Translations under genes and position numbers: made by a program
Source of the DNA: a virus
DNA length: 60,368 nt
Direction: 5' to 3' (one strand)
IMG/VR virus record: IMGVR_UViG_3300028840_001367
Span: 1 to 60,368 of that record
Shown here: one piece after another, positions 15,086-24,257 of the stretch
Layout: each line of letters opens with the position of its first letter
How positions within the stretch are numbered: the stretch's first letter is position 1
Notes under the pieces: model-generated
What the model saw: only the letters and a program-made list of their open reading frames with translations
Databases searched by the model: none
What the model was told of the DNA's origin: nothing

Positions 15086-16450
15086 ATGACACAAGCAAGA
15101 CAGGCAACTTTTAGTATGCCATTGAGCACTGGCAAGTACCTTGACCAGACCGTGCTGTTGCAGCAGGGTGTTGTGGTGGTCACTGGTGCTCACAACACTG
15201 GCAAGACAACCTTTGCACTGACCAGTGTGCTGCCAGACGATACAGAGACAATCTACTATCATGATGCAGAAAGGTCTGGCAACAAGGCTCTGGCAGACTT
15301 TGAGGCTCAAGGTCTCAAGTTGGGTCACTATCTTGACCTTGAGGCACGCTTTTCACCAGACCCAAAAGACGGTCAGTTGTACTTGCCAAAGACAGAGGAC
15401 TTGATTGCAAGGCTTGACAGCAATGACTTGCCATGGGCCAACTCAACAGAGCAGACTGCCTTGCAGCAGTACTGGCAGACCGTCAAGCACGACATTGCAG
15501 AGCACATGACCCCAGGCAAGTACAAGGTGTATATCCATGACACCATTGTCACGCTTGAGGCTGGCATGGCAGCTTGGGTGACTGACAACAAAGGCATTGG
15601 TACTGGCAAGGCTGGTTGGACAACATACGGGTATGGTAAGATGTGGACAGAGGGTGTATACCCGTTGTACAGAGGCTTTCTGCAAGGGATCTTTGACCGT
15701 GGTGTTGAGCTTATTGTGCTCATTGCACACCTCAAGTCACCCTGGTTTGGTCAAGGTGACAATGCCAAGCGCATCCCTGGTAAGGTTGAGCCTCAAGGCA
15801 AGCCAGTGCTCAAGCTTATCTCAAGCCTCATGCTCTGGCTTGAGCAGTCAAGCAATCCAGACGGTGCACCCTCTGGCGTGGTGCTCAAAGAGCGTCTTGG
15901 CTCACTGACAGCAGCACCAGCAGTTGAGGGTGCCAAAAGACGCTGGTCACCAAGACGCAAGCTGCCAAGACGTATACCACATTGCGTGTGGTGGCAAGAT
16001 GGTGACCCCAGTATAGCACCTCTTGGCTCAATTGAGCAGTACCTTGAGCACGGTTGTGACCTTGCCAACCCAAGACCGGGTGAGACGCTCTCTCAGCAGA
16101 CAAAAGAGATGATCGGTCACTCTCTGTCAGACGCTCAGTTGAGGTACATGGTTGCAGAGGCAGAGGCAACCAGAGCAGTTGAGCAGCAAAAGCTGGTACG
16201 CTCTGGTGCTGCTGTTCCAACCGTCAATGGTGCTCAAGCTCTTGCCAATGGCTCTGGTGACTTGACGGTGCCACGCAAGACAATTGACGACATCAAAGAG
16301 CGTATTGAGCAAGCTGGTGGTGCACCAATGGGTGTTGACGCTTTGCGTGAGCAGATTGTTGGCACTGCACCAGCACCAGTGCAAGCCAAGATTGCCAGTG
16401 CCTTTGACATTGCAATTGGTGAGCTTGGGTATGAGGATGGTGAGTCATGA
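15086..16450 (+). CDS. RecA-fold ATPase, Sak4-like (AAA_24)
   Basis: Protein of 454 residues, ATG 15086 after TAGGAGAGACGAC. Walker A is GAHNTGKTTFA (~32-42); the Asp-containing segment YYHDAERSGNKAL follows the first strands, and VELIVLIAHLKSPW is the likely sensor strand. This order fits phage 'nucleotide-binding protein' ATPases (Sak4), which act as single-strand annealing or RecA-like recombinases. The long C-terminal part (~300-454) is charged and helical. It follows the ERCC4-type nuclease with the stop and start 11 bases apart. Confidence 0.75.
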   Translation: MTQARQATFSMPLSTGKYLDQTVLLQQGVVVVTGAHNTGKTTFALTSVLPDDTETIYYHDAERSGNKALADFEAQGLKLGHYLDLEARFSPDPKDGQLYLPKTEDLIARLDSNDLPWANSTEQTALQQYWQTVKHDIAEHMTPGKYKVYIHDTIVTLEAGMAAWVTDNKGIGTGKAGWTTYGYGKMWTEGVYPLYRGFLQGIFDRGVELIVLIAHLKSPWFGQGDNAKRIPGKVEPQGKPVLKLISSLMLWLEQSSNPDGAPSGVVLKERLGSLTAAPAVEGAKRRWSPRRKLPRRIPHCVWWQDGDPSIAPLGSIEQYLEHGCDLANPRPGETLSQQTKEMIGHSLSDAQLRYMVAEAEATRAVEQQKLVRSGAAVPTVNGAQALANGSGDLTVPRKTIDDIKERIEQAGGAPMGVDALREQIVGTAPAPVQAKIASAFDIAIGELGYEDGES

Positions 16451-16848
16451 GCACAACTGAGTCTCAGGATTGGTTGACCACAGCACAGCTTGCTGAGCAT
16501 GGCATAAAGGCAAGCAAGGCAAAGCACTATGCCAGAGCACTTGAGCAGCAAGGTCTTGCACGCAAAGTTGGCAGTGACAGACGTGGTCAATGGCTCTTTG
16601 CACCAGAGACCATTGAGTACCTCAAGCAAGACCAGAGAGGCAACCAAGGGTACAAGGCAATGACCACAGAGCAGTCTGAGCTTGTCAGGCAGTACTGGTC
16701 AGAGCACCCCACAGTCAGACATGTTGCCAAGTCTCTCAAGATTGGCTGGTACACAGCAGCACGCTGGCTTGCCTTTCTTGAGTTGAGACCGTTGACAGAC
16801 GGTACCATGACCAACTATGCCAGCAGAGGCAAGGGCAATGACCAGTGA
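16447..16848 (+). CDS. Double HTH-like DNA-binding protein
   Basis: Protein of 133 residues whose ATG overlaps the ATPase stop. Residues ~9-45 (DWLTTAQLAEHGIKASKAKHYARALEQQGLARKVGSDRRGQW) resemble a winged helix with a wing. Residues ~80-112 (YWSEHPTVRHVAKSLKIGWYTAARWLAFLEL) look like a second helix-turn-helix. It may be a regulator or a recombination accessory factor. Confidence 0.75.
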   Translation: MSTTESQDWLTTAQLAEHGIKASKAKHYARALEQQGLARKVGSDRRGQWLFAPETIEYLKQDQRGNQGYKAMTTEQSELVRQYWSEHPTVRHVAKSLKIGWYTAARWLAFLELRPLTDGTMTNYASRGKGNDQ

Positions 16849-17044
16849 GTGTGTCAAGCTCATGGTGGCTGTTGTGACTGGTCATGTCTCTGGTCTGTGT
16901 GTGGGTGCTGTGCTCACCCTGATTATTAGCGTCATGGTCTCTGCAAGTCTGTCTGCCAGACGTGAGGGTGCCATGCTCAGAGCACTGAGGCTTGCTGCCA
17001 AGCAAGAGCGTGAGGCACGGTCAAAGGAAAAGCAAGACAAGTGA
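16838..17044 (+). CDS. Small single-pass membrane protein
   Basis: Protein of 68 residues from ATG 16838, overlapping the previous gene by 11 bases. One long hydrophobic segment (VAVVTGHVSGLCVGAVLTLIISVMVSAS, ~9-36) is followed by a strongly basic helix (RALRLAAKQEREARSKEKQDK). It is probably an inner-membrane peptide with a cytosolic C terminus. Function unknown. Confidence 0.65.
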   Translation: MTSECVKLMVAVVTGHVSGLCVGAVLTLIISVMVSASLSARREGAMLRALRLAAKQEREARSKEKQDK

Positions 17045-17078
17045 CCCTGGTGCTATGCGTGAAAGTTGCGTGAAAGTT

Positions 17079-17121
17079 GCCAGCAGTTTTGACACTCAGT
17101 TGTCAAGATTGCTGGCTTTTT
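17079..17121 (+). terminator. Intrinsic terminator with double stem
   Basis: Outer stem GCCAGCA (17079-17085)/TGCTGGC (17110-17116), inner TTGACA/TGTCAA stem, then TTTTT. Two GCGTGAAAGTT repeats precede it at about 17057-17078. Confidence 0.85.
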
Positions 17122-17124
17122 GAC

Positions 17125-17153
17125 TTGACATCACTTGTCACTTGTGGTATAAT
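17125..17153 (+). promoter_or_regulatory. Early promoter P5
   Basis: TTGACA (17125-17130), 17-bp spacer TCACTTGTCACTTGTGG, TATAAT (17148-17153): near-consensus, with a TG one base before the -10. Best example of the conserved-spacer family, with the direct repeat CACTTGT. Confidence 0.85.
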
Positions 17154-17201
17154 TCTTGCAAGTCAGCACACAAACGAGTCACCACACAGAGGAGTCAGAC
17201 A

Positions 17202-19292
17202 ATGAGTCAGCAAGGTATTGAGCAATTCTCAGTTGAGCAGTTTGAGGCAGCGTTGACAGCAATGAGCACCAAAGGCAAGGTCTGGCAAGGGCCAGAGATT
17301 GTCAAGGGTGAGCTTGTGTACTTTGTACCAGTACTCAAGACCCCAATGAGGCTGGTCATACGCTCAAGCATTGACCCCAAGACCCAAGTTGCCAAGCCAG
17401 TTGGTGCTGACAGCCTCAAAGTCAGGGTACAGTACCAGAGCAATGGCAGTTGGCGTGAGTTTGGCAAGGTTCGCAAGCAGCACGTCACACGCCAGACTGG
17501 TTGGCAAGAGCGTCTCAAGACCCTGCTCAGAGAGACATACAAGCTGGCAGCAGCAAAGCACAATGAGCGTCTGACAGCCACACGCAACTTGGTTGCAGCA
17601 GCAGCACCAGCCACCACCAGCACACCAGCAGTTGAGGTGCCAGAGTGCCCCAAGTGTGGTGCCAAAATGGTGCTCAGAACAGCCAAGCGTGGCAAAAACG
17701 CTGGCAACAAGTTTTGGGGTTGCAGCAAGTACTTTGCCACCAAGTGCAATGGCTCACGCCAGTACCAACCAGAGTCAGAGACGCCAGCAGTGCCCACCAC
17801 CACCACGGTCAAGACTTTCAAGCCAACACCTCAGCAAGAGGCAATCTTTGACTTTATAGTCAATGGCACTGGCAATGCAGTCATTGAGGCTGTTGCTGGT
17901 GCTGGCAAGACCACCACGATTGTGCAAGCACTCAAGCTGCTGAGCAATGAGCTTGAGATTGCCTTTGTTTGTTTCAACGTCAAAATCAGAAAAGAGCTTG
18001 CCAGACGTGCACCAGCATACGTCTTTGTCTCAACTCTCAACAGCCTTGGCAATGGCAACGTCAAAGACGTTCTCAAGGGTGCAAGGTTCAACCAGTACAA
18101 GTTGCTTGACATCGTTGACGGTATTGCAGATGAGCAAGAGTCTGGTGAGGATTATGACCTTGTCAAGACGCTCAAGACTGCTGTGGTCAGACTGGTCAAC
18201 TTGGTCAAGGCCAATATGCTTGACGGTGTCTCACGCAACATGGTTGACCAGCTTGCTGACAAGTATGGGATCAACATTGAGGATGAGCACAAGCAAGCAG
18301 TCACCAGCCTCACTCAGCAAGTGCTGGCAGCGTCAATTGCAGACTCAAGCACCTATGACTACAGTGACCAGATATACTGGTCTGCAATGGGTACACACGG
18401 TGTGACGTGCAAGCAGTTTGACGTGGTCTTTGTGGATGAGGCACAAGACTTGAACAAAGCACAGATTGCAATGCTGCTCAAGACAGTCAAGAGCACTGGC
18501 AGAGTGATTGCTGTGGGTGACCGTTACCAGTCAATTTATGGTTTTAGAGGTGCAGACATTATGGCAATTCCCAACTTGATTGCTGCACTCAATGCCACAA
18601 CACTGCCTCTGAGCTTGACCTTTAGGTGCCCAAAGAGCCACGTGAGACTGGCACAAGAGTTGGTACCTCACATTGAGGCTCTGCCAACAGCACCAGAGGG
18701 TGTGCTTGAGTATGTCTCTGGTCACCAAGCACTGAGCATGTACAAGCCAGCAGACTTGGTGCTTTGTCGTTGCAATGCACCTTTGGTTGAGCCAGCTTTT
18801 GCACTCATACGACAAGGGATCAAGGCCATAATCCTTGGCAGAGACATTGGTCAGGGTCTCATTGCTCTGGTTGAAAAAGTCCAACGCAAGACTGGTGAGA
18901 AAAACTTTGACAAGCTGCTTGATGAGCTTGACGACTATGCCAGACAGCAGATTGCAAGGCTCAACCGACGCAAAAAGGCCAACCAAGCTCAAGTGCTTGA
19001 GGACAAGGTTGAGACCATCATGGCACTGGCAGAGGATTGCTTTGGCACCGTTGAGCTTTTTGCCAAGATTGAGGCAGTCTTTTCAGATGAGCAGCAAGGT
19101 GTTGTCTTTTCCAGTGTGCACAAGGCCAAAGGCTCTGAGGCAGAGAGAGTCTTTGTGCTCAAGCCAAACTTGCTGCCACACCCCAAGGCAACAAGTGATT
19201 GGCAGCTTGAGCAAGAGCGCAATGTCAAGTATGTTGCACTCACACGCTCAAAAGCTGAGTTATACATAGTCAATGACCCCAAGGCAGCATAG
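17202..19292 (+). CDS. UvrD/Rep-family SF1 helicase with topoisomerase zinc finger
   Basis: Protein of 696 residues, ATG 17202 after GAGGAGTCAGACA. Residues ~1-125 are of unknown fold. Residues ~148-185 form a topoisomerase-type zinc finger (CPKCGAKMVLR ... FWGCSKYFATKCNG). From ~205 comes a superfamily 1A helicase: Walker A VAGAGKTTTIV, Walker B VVFVDEAQDLN, motif III GDRYQSIYGFRGAD, motif V SSVHKAKGSEA, motif VI YVALTRSKAELYI. These enzymes translocate 3' to 5' on single strands. The N-terminal zinc finger fusion is seen in some phage and bacterial UvrD-like helicases and may guide it to single-stranded DNA. It is alone behind promoter P5. Confidence 0.92.
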   Translation: MSQQGIEQFSVEQFEAALTAMSTKGKVWQGPEIVKGELVYFVPVLKTPMRLVIRSSIDPKTQVAKPVGADSLKVRVQYQSNGSWREFGKVRKQHVTRQTGWQERLKTLLRETYKLAAAKHNERLTATRNLVAAAAPATTSTPAVEVPECPKCGAKMVLRTAKRGKNAGNKFWGCSKYFATKCNGSRQYQPESETPAVPTTTTVKTFKPTPQQEAIFDFIVNGTGNAVIEAVAGAGKTTTIVQALKLLSNELEIAFVCFNVKIRKELARRAPAYVFVSTLNSLGNGNVKDVLKGARFNQYKLLDIVDGIADEQESGEDYDLVKTLKTAVVRLVNLVKANMLDGVSRNMVDQLADKYGINIEDEHKQAVTSLTQQVLAASIADSSTYDYSDQIYWSAMGTHGVTCKQFDVVFVDEAQDLNKAQIAMLLKTVKSTGRVIAVGDRYQSIYGFRGADIMAIPNLIAALNATTLPLSLTFRCPKSHVRLAQELVPHIEALPTAPEGVLEYVSGHQALSMYKPADLVLCRCNAPLVEPAFALIRQGIKAIILGRDIGQGLIALVEKVQRKTGEKNFDKLLDELDDYARQQIARLNRRKKANQAQVLEDKVETIMALAEDCFGTVELFAKIEAVFSDEQQGVVFSSVHKAKGSEAERVFVLKPNLLPHPKATSDWQLEQERNVKYVALTRSKAELYIVNDPKAA

Positions 19293-19306
19293 ACTGCCAA
19301 AGCCAA

Positions 19307-19335
19307 CCAGGGTGAGCACACAAGACTCACCCTGG
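19307..19335. terminator. Hairpin, shared CCAGGGTGAG stem
   Basis: Perfect 10-bp stem CCAGGGTGAG (19307-19316)/CTCACCCTGG (19326-19335) between the helicase and the next gene, without a T-run. Confidence 0.55.
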
Positions 19336-19358
19336 TCACACCCAAGAGAGGTGACAGA

Positions 19359-20015
19359 ATGGACACAGCAACAAGGGAATTGCTCAACACGATGGTGAGA
19401 GACCAAGCACTTGCATACACTGACTCTGGCATGAGCACTGAGCTTGCCAAGCTGCAAGCACTGCAAGACACTGCTGAGTTGCTTGGCAGACCAGCACTGG
19501 CACTGGCAAGAGAGTTGGCAGCAGCACCCACACTCACAGAGTTGTACCAAGACTTTGTGCAAGGTTTGCCAACTTGTGGTGGTGCAACAATCAATACCTC
19601 ACACCTCAAAGCCAGTGAGCCACCAGTACTGGTCAAGGTCACAGCAGAGTCACAACGCTTTGCAGACTTGATTGGTGTTGAGAAAGGTGCTGTCATTGGC
19701 ATGGCACATGAGTTGCCACCAGAGAGCACTGGCAAAGCACCCAAGTCAGGCACGGTCTCACGCTTGGTGTACAACTGGCTCAAGCTCTTGCCCAAAGGCC
19801 AAAGCACAAGCAAGACTTTTACCACAGAGGATGCCATGCGCAAGGTGCAACGCTCTGTCTCTGGCGTGGTGAGGCACAACCTTGATTGGGGATATACTGA
19901 CCGTGAGCACCCTGTGTACTTTACAGAGGCAAAGACACTACTGACACCAGTGCTTGGCAAGGATGGCATAGCAGACCAGCCAACTGGATACAAGCTCACG
20001 GTCAAGAGGCTCTGA
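19359..20015 (+). CDS. Hypothetical protein (218 aa)
   Basis: ATG 19359 after AAGAGAGGTGACAGA. A helical N terminus (ELLNTMVRDQALAY ... LAKLQALQDTAELL), a Thr/Gly-rich middle, and a basic C terminus (TTEDAMRKVQRSVSGVVRHNL; YKLTVKRL). The segment TTEDAMRKVQRSV may be a DNA-binding helix. No family recognised. Confidence 0.75.
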   Translation: MDTATRELLNTMVRDQALAYTDSGMSTELAKLQALQDTAELLGRPALALARELAAAPTLTELYQDFVQGLPTCGGATINTSHLKASEPPVLVKVTAESQRFADLIGVEKGAVIGMAHELPPESTGKAPKSGTVSRLVYNWLKLLPKGQSTSKTFTTEDAMRKVQRSVSGVVRHNLDWGYTDREHPVYFTEAKTLLTPVLGKDGIADQPTGYKLTVKRL

Positions 20016-20024
20016 GAAAAGGTT

Positions 20025-20064
20025 GAGACCAGCCACGCTTGCCCAGAGCGTATTGGCTGGTCTC
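20025..20064. terminator. 11-bp hairpin, probable terminator
   Basis: GAGACCAGCCA (20025-20035)/TGGCTGGTCTC (20054-20064), weakly T-rich after. Two GTATACC repeats follow (about 20077-20100), the only candidate promoter or operator material before the gene at 20123. Confidence 0.6.
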
Positions 20065-20122
20065 ATTGGGGAGAGTATACCGTACACAGACAGTATACCA
20101 CAACAAGAAAGGACACACAACC

Positions 20123-20788
20123 ATGACAGATATATACAGTACTGGTCACCTCACACAAAGCCACGCACTTGACATGCTGAGAGGTATGCTCAAGTTGCTG
20201 CTCAAGGCACGCTCAAGCATGAGAGAGGGTGCCATTGACCCCAACGTGCTTGAGGACTTGTACCCTTGGCTCTTTGGTGACAAGTGCGTGCTGCCAGCAC
20301 TCTCTGGTGTCATTGACAGAGCAGAGCAGTCAGGCACCCTGTCACCAATGGACTTTTTCAACCAGATGACAGTGCTATACCGTTTTATGCCAACCTTGGT
20401 GGCGGTTGCGCCAATCACCCTTGGCTCAAAGCTGCTGCCAGCAGAGCCACCAGACCACATGGTGTACTTGCGTGGTTGGGCACCAGAGCCTCTTGCTGCT
20501 GGTATGCAAGTGATCTATGTGCCCAACCATGCCAATGGTAGCACTTGGCACATTGACTGTGAGCGTGGCTTTGTCACCAGTCTCAACCAGGATGGTGCCC
20601 ATGCCTTTGTACGGTACTGGTCCAAGAGCAACCCTGGTACCTTGCGCACCAGAGCCAACAGTGAGTGCACACCCATTGCCAACTTGGTCATAAAGGACAC
20701 AGTTGACCAAGCTCTGGTTGACCAGTGCCTTGCCAACATTGACCAGGGACTTGACCCACACCACACAGAGGAGAGCAATCATGACTGA
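20123..20788 (+). CDS. Hypothetical protein (221 aa)
   Basis: ATG 20123 after AAGAAAGGACACACAACC. A helical N terminus (TQSHALDMLRGMLKLLLKARSSM) and a beta-rich C-terminal half (VIYVPNHANGSTWHIDCERGFVTSL ... AFVRYW), which reads like a small SH3-like domain of the type 'V-x-V-P ... E-x-G-F-V-T-S'. That pattern occurs in many small phage proteins. It overlaps the coiled-coil gene start. Confidence 0.75.
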   Translation: MTDIYSTGHLTQSHALDMLRGMLKLLLKARSSMREGAIDPNVLEDLYPWLFGDKCVLPALSGVIDRAEQSGTLSPMDFFNQMTVLYRFMPTLVAVAPITLGSKLLPAEPPDHMVYLRGWAPEPLAAGMQVIYVPNHANGSTWHIDCERGFVTSLNQDGAHAFVRYWSKSNPGTLRTRANSECTPIANLVIKDTVDQALVDQCLANIDQGLDPHHTEESNHD

Positions 20789-23543
20789 GCAAGACAGACT
20801 CAATGACTTTGTGACCCATTTTGAGAGCGTGCTTGAGTGTCCACACTGCCATGACCGTGGTACCAAGCTGCCAGTGAGTGAGACTTTTGAGGATAACACC
20901 AAAGAGACTGTCTTACAGTGCCAGAGGTGCAACTTTTGTGGCATTGAGAGTCAGTACAAAACCAGACTCAAGATCACTTGCCCAAGCTGTGAGGCAACTG
21001 TGCTTGACTATCTGGCAGACCGTCACCAGCAACCATTGCTGGCAACAGCACTTGAGGGTGCACTTGAGACCCTCTCTGCAATCCATGAGATTCTTGAGCC
21101 TTTTGACGGTCACAACTATGGTGACAACTTGGTTGACAGGGTCAGAGCAGTTGTCTCTTGCCTTGACAGAGCCAAGACCACCATGCAAAAGACCCATGCT
21201 GCCTTTTCTGGCACTGTTGACCCAACCTTGAGCTTGCCTGACAAAGCTGCCAAGACCAAGAGCATACTTGACGGTCTGGCAGCAACTCTGCAAGCAGTCA
21301 ACAATGGGTACCTCAACCGTGGTGAGCGTCTCAGCACCATCATGCGATTGCTCAATGAGCAGACTGGCATACCTATGCAAGCAACAGAGCCAGACAGGGT
21401 GCAACTCTTGATTGACCAGTACAGACGCACTGAGACAGACTATTGCACTGCCATGGACACAATTGACCAGATTGCAGACAGTCTGCCAGCTTGGGACACT
21501 GCCAAGCCTCAGACCGTGCAAAAGTTGGTGGCAGAGCTTGTGGCAGAGCAAGAGAGACTGCAAGCAACGGTCAATGTTAGGACAGACCAAGTCAGCAACC
21601 AAGCAACAGCAGTCAGAGAGTACAGAGACGCTCTTGAGTCAGCAAGCACTGCACTGGCAGACTGTGACATATACCCTGACACCATTGCTGCTGGCATATA
21701 CATGCTCAAGGCAGAGCGTGAGGCAGCAAGGCAACTTGTACACAAGCACCAGTCTGGCTCTGACACACAGTTGCTCAGAGACTCACTTGAGGCAACAGAG
21801 TCAGAGGTGTCAGACCTTGAGCAGAGGCTTGACGTGTTGGCTCACATGCTCAGAGACGCTGGCACCATGACTGATTGCCTTGACATGACTGGTGCACTGC
21901 AAGCACTGGTCAATGAGAGAGACGCTCTGAGGCAGCAGCTTGAGCAGACCAAGGCAGACTTGAGCGTCAAAGAGTACCTCAAGCCACACCATGAGGTGCT
22001 TGACCGAGTTGCACCAGCACCAAAAGGCAAAGGCTTGCTTGACCGTCTGGTTGACCTTGAGGGTGCTTGGCTTGCCATACAACGTGAGATTGACACACTC
22101 AAGGCAGAGCGTGACTGTGCAAAGGATGACAGACAGCGTCTCAATGAGCAACTCAGAGCAGTGCACGGTGCTGTCAACATTGCTGGCATTGGTGCTGGTC
22201 TGTGGTCTGCTGAGAGACGTGTTGAGTTGCTCAGTCAGCAGCACAAGAGCCTCAAAGACACTCTTGCTGCTGAGCGTGCTGAGATACAAGAGGCACACCA
22301 AGTGCTTGAGCACTATGCTGGCATTGAGGGTACTGGCACACTGGCAACCAAGATCACAGCTTTTGCAGACACGCCAGTCTTGCACAAGCTCAGAGAGACA
22401 GAGCAGCAGCTTGCTGAGTACAGAGGCTTGCTTGATGAGTGCCACCAGATCATTGACCCTCACGTGACTGAGACTGGCAGCAGCTTGCCAGCAAAGATCA
22501 CTCAAGTGTGTGGTGGTCTCACAACCCTTGAGAGAGCAGTTGCCAGAGCCAAAGAGGTACTCACTGAGGCAGACACAACTGGTGATATATCCCTTGTTGG
22601 TCTGGCAATAGGTGCTGCCAATGAGATTGGGAGTTTGCGCAACACCTCAGACATTGCTTGCACTTTCATGCATGACTGTCACACTCTGCTTGACGGTGCA
22701 CTTGGCAAGCAAGCACAAGGTGTGCCTCAACTCAACATCACAGAGAGAGTCAAGATTGTGTGTGAGTGCTTGCAGACTGAGCAAGAGCAGCTTGCAAGAG
22801 TGAGCAAGGCCATTGGTCACAAGCAAGGTGTGCCACTACTCATGGCAGTCAGAGGCTTGGTTGACCAGTACCATTATCTGACTGAGAGTGTTGAGCGTGC
22901 ACACAAGCTGCTCAACACTGCTGGCATTGCTGGCTCTGACCAGTCAGACATTACCCTTGACCATCGTGTTGAGTTGCTTGTCAACTCAAGAGACCAGCAG
23001 CGTGAGTACTGGCAGCGTGAGTCAGCAAGGGTCAAAGAGTTGCTCAATGAGCAGACTGACTTGCAGCGTGAGGTACTCAACCTTGCTGAGCGTATAGACT
23101 GCCAAGGTGAGACCATCTTGAGGCTTGAGGCAATCCAGAGCTTGGTGAGCATGTACGGTGCTGCTGTGGTTGCTGGCAATGACACTGGCAGATTGCTCAA
23201 TGACATACTGACCATGATCTTTGCCCACCACCAGCACTTGAGCACAACTGGTCAGATCACAAGCTATTGCAGCAAGGTGCTGGCAGAGTACCGTGAGGCT
23301 CACGGTCTGACCAAGATTGACGCTCTGCTTGGCAATGAGCCTCTTGTGAGAGACAGAGACGGTCAACCCTGGTGTGGTCAACTGGCAGACAAGTGCAGAG
23401 GGTGCAACCCACCAGAGGTGCCAATCTGTGTGCACTGTCCAGAGCCAGAGCCAGAGAGGTGCACCAAGATCTGTGACCCTGGTGAGGGTATGCACTGCAA
23501 CCCACCAGCAGACGATCCAGAGCCAGACCAGCAGAGAGAGTGA
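20781..23543 (+). CDS. Very long coiled-coil protein with terminal zinc motifs
   Basis: Protein of 920 residues, ATG 20781 after GAGGAGAGCAATC. The N terminus has CPHCHDRG, CQRCNFCG and CPSCEA (~16-78), probably zinc ribbons. Residues ~85-880 are an almost continuous series of acidic heptad-like helices (ELVAEQERLQATVNVRTD; SDLEQRLDVLAHMLRDAG; LNEQTDLQREVLNLAERI). The tail has CRGCNPPEVPICVHCPEPEPERC and more Cys/Pro. No ATPase motif is present, so it is not an SMC protein, although the shape is similar. It is expressed with early genes, so it is unlikely to be a tail fibre. A scaffold organising replication factors or the nucleoid is possible. Confidence 0.85.
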   Translation: MTEQDRLNDFVTHFESVLECPHCHDRGTKLPVSETFEDNTKETVLQCQRCNFCGIESQYKTRLKITCPSCEATVLDYLADRHQQPLLATALEGALETLSAIHEILEPFDGHNYGDNLVDRVRAVVSCLDRAKTTMQKTHAAFSGTVDPTLSLPDKAAKTKSILDGLAATLQAVNNGYLNRGERLSTIMRLLNEQTGIPMQATEPDRVQLLIDQYRRTETDYCTAMDTIDQIADSLPAWDTAKPQTVQKLVAELVAEQERLQATVNVRTDQVSNQATAVREYRDALESASTALADCDIYPDTIAAGIYMLKAEREAARQLVHKHQSGSDTQLLRDSLEATESEVSDLEQRLDVLAHMLRDAGTMTDCLDMTGALQALVNERDALRQQLEQTKADLSVKEYLKPHHEVLDRVAPAPKGKGLLDRLVDLEGAWLAIQREIDTLKAERDCAKDDRQRLNEQLRAVHGAVNIAGIGAGLWSAERRVELLSQQHKSLKDTLAAERAEIQEAHQVLEHYAGIEGTGTLATKITAFADTPVLHKLRETEQQLAEYRGLLDECHQIIDPHVTETGSSLPAKITQVCGGLTTLERAVARAKEVLTEADTTGDISLVGLAIGAANEIGSLRNTSDIACTFMHDCHTLLDGALGKQAQGVPQLNITERVKIVCECLQTEQEQLARVSKAIGHKQGVPLLMAVRGLVDQYHYLTESVERAHKLLNTAGIAGSDQSDITLDHRVELLVNSRDQQREYWQRESARVKELLNEQTDLQREVLNLAERIDCQGETILRLEAIQSLVSMYGAAVVAGNDTGRLLNDILTMIFAHHQHLSTTGQITSYCSKVLAEYREAHGLTKIDALLGNEPLVRDRDGQPWCGQLADKCRGCNPPEVPICVHCPEPEPERCTKICDPGEGMHCNPPADDPEPDQQRE

Positions 23544-23546
23544 CCC

Positions 23547-23819
23547 ATGCTGAGCAGACTTGGTACCCTCAGAGGCTCAACGCGCTTTGAGTCTGCTGAC
23601 TGGTCTGGTGGCAACGTTCGCAACCCTAACACGTGCAGAGTGCACGGTTGTGACAACGTGCTGCACGATCCAAGAGCACAATGCTGCAATGAGCACAAGT
23701 ACCTCTGGCGTGCAGTGCAATACAAGGTCAAAAAGTTGCTCAAGCACAAGCGCAAGAGGCACACAGAGGTACTGGTTGCACTGGTGGTGGTCACCTTGAC
23801 ACAGCAGAGTGAGCTATGA
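23547..23819 (+). CDS. Small basic Cys/His protein
   Basis: Protein of 90 residues, ATG 23547 after GAGAGAGTGACCC. Residues ~29-50 (CRVHGCDNVLHDPRAQCCNEH) give a C-x4-C-x11-CC-x2-H zinc motif, followed by a basic helix (YKVKKLLKHKRKRH). Small recombination-type HNH or zinc-finger proteins look similar, but the HNH residues are incomplete. Last gene before the non-coding region 23820-24257. Confidence 0.65.
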   Translation: MLSRLGTLRGSTRFESADWSGGNVRNPNTCRVHGCDNVLHDPRAQCCNEHKYLWRAVQYKVKKLLKHKRKRHTEVLVALVVVTLTQQSEL

Positions 23820-23910
23820 TATACTGTTGGTGACCAGCCAAGCCATTGTTGCACCCCTAGAGGCAGCACCCTCACACCCCCACAACGTGAGGGTGCTTGC
23901 TTTTGTGGTC

Positions 23911-23990
23911 AAGGGTATGGTATACTGGTGGCATAATTCAGTGTGCAAGAGACAAGGCAGCAAGTCACCTATGGGTGCCGGGGTGCCTTG
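23911..23990 (+). ncRNA. Candidate structured RNA, copy 1
   Basis: A block CATAATTCAG ... CAAGAGACAAG (23930-23954) closely matches 50033-50056. It is followed by a nested hairpin: outer stem ACAAGGCA (23950-23957)/TGCCTTGT (23982-23989) and inner CACC/GGTG. A weak TATACT lies upstream at about 23921. No open frame explains the conservation. The rest of 23820-24257 holds interspersed element B, promoter P6 and no gene I can support. Confidence 0.35.
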
Positions 23991-24035
23991 TTTCACGTCT
24001 GGCAGCTTGAGCACACCACGCTGGTTGCTCTTGGC

Positions 24036-24065
24036 AGAGAAAAGCACCCAATCTGGCATGATGCC
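24036..24065 (+). repeat. Interspersed element, copy B
   Basis: CAGAGAAAAGCACCCAATCT core followed by GGCATGATGCC. Same orientation as local transcription. Intergenic, 46 bases after the candidate RNA at 23911-23990. Confidence 0.85.
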
Positions 24066-24165
24066 TCACAGAGTCAACCCAACTCAACACCTCTCAAGCC
24101 TCTCACGGTCACCCTCTGCAATGTTAAAATTTACGCCTACAGTTTGACAATCTGCTGTCAAATGC

Positions 24166-24194
24166 TTGACACAAGTTGGCTCTTGCGCTATAAT
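24166..24194 (+). promoter_or_regulatory. Early promoter P6
   Basis: TTGACA (24166-24171), 17-bp spacer with GTTGGCTCTTGCGC, TATAAT (24189-24194). It drives the SWIM protein at 24258. Confidence 0.8.
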
Positions 24195-24257
24195 GGACTT
24201 GCAAGTGAGTTGAGCCACCAACCCAAGAGTCAGCAAGACCACAGAGGAGTCAGACAA

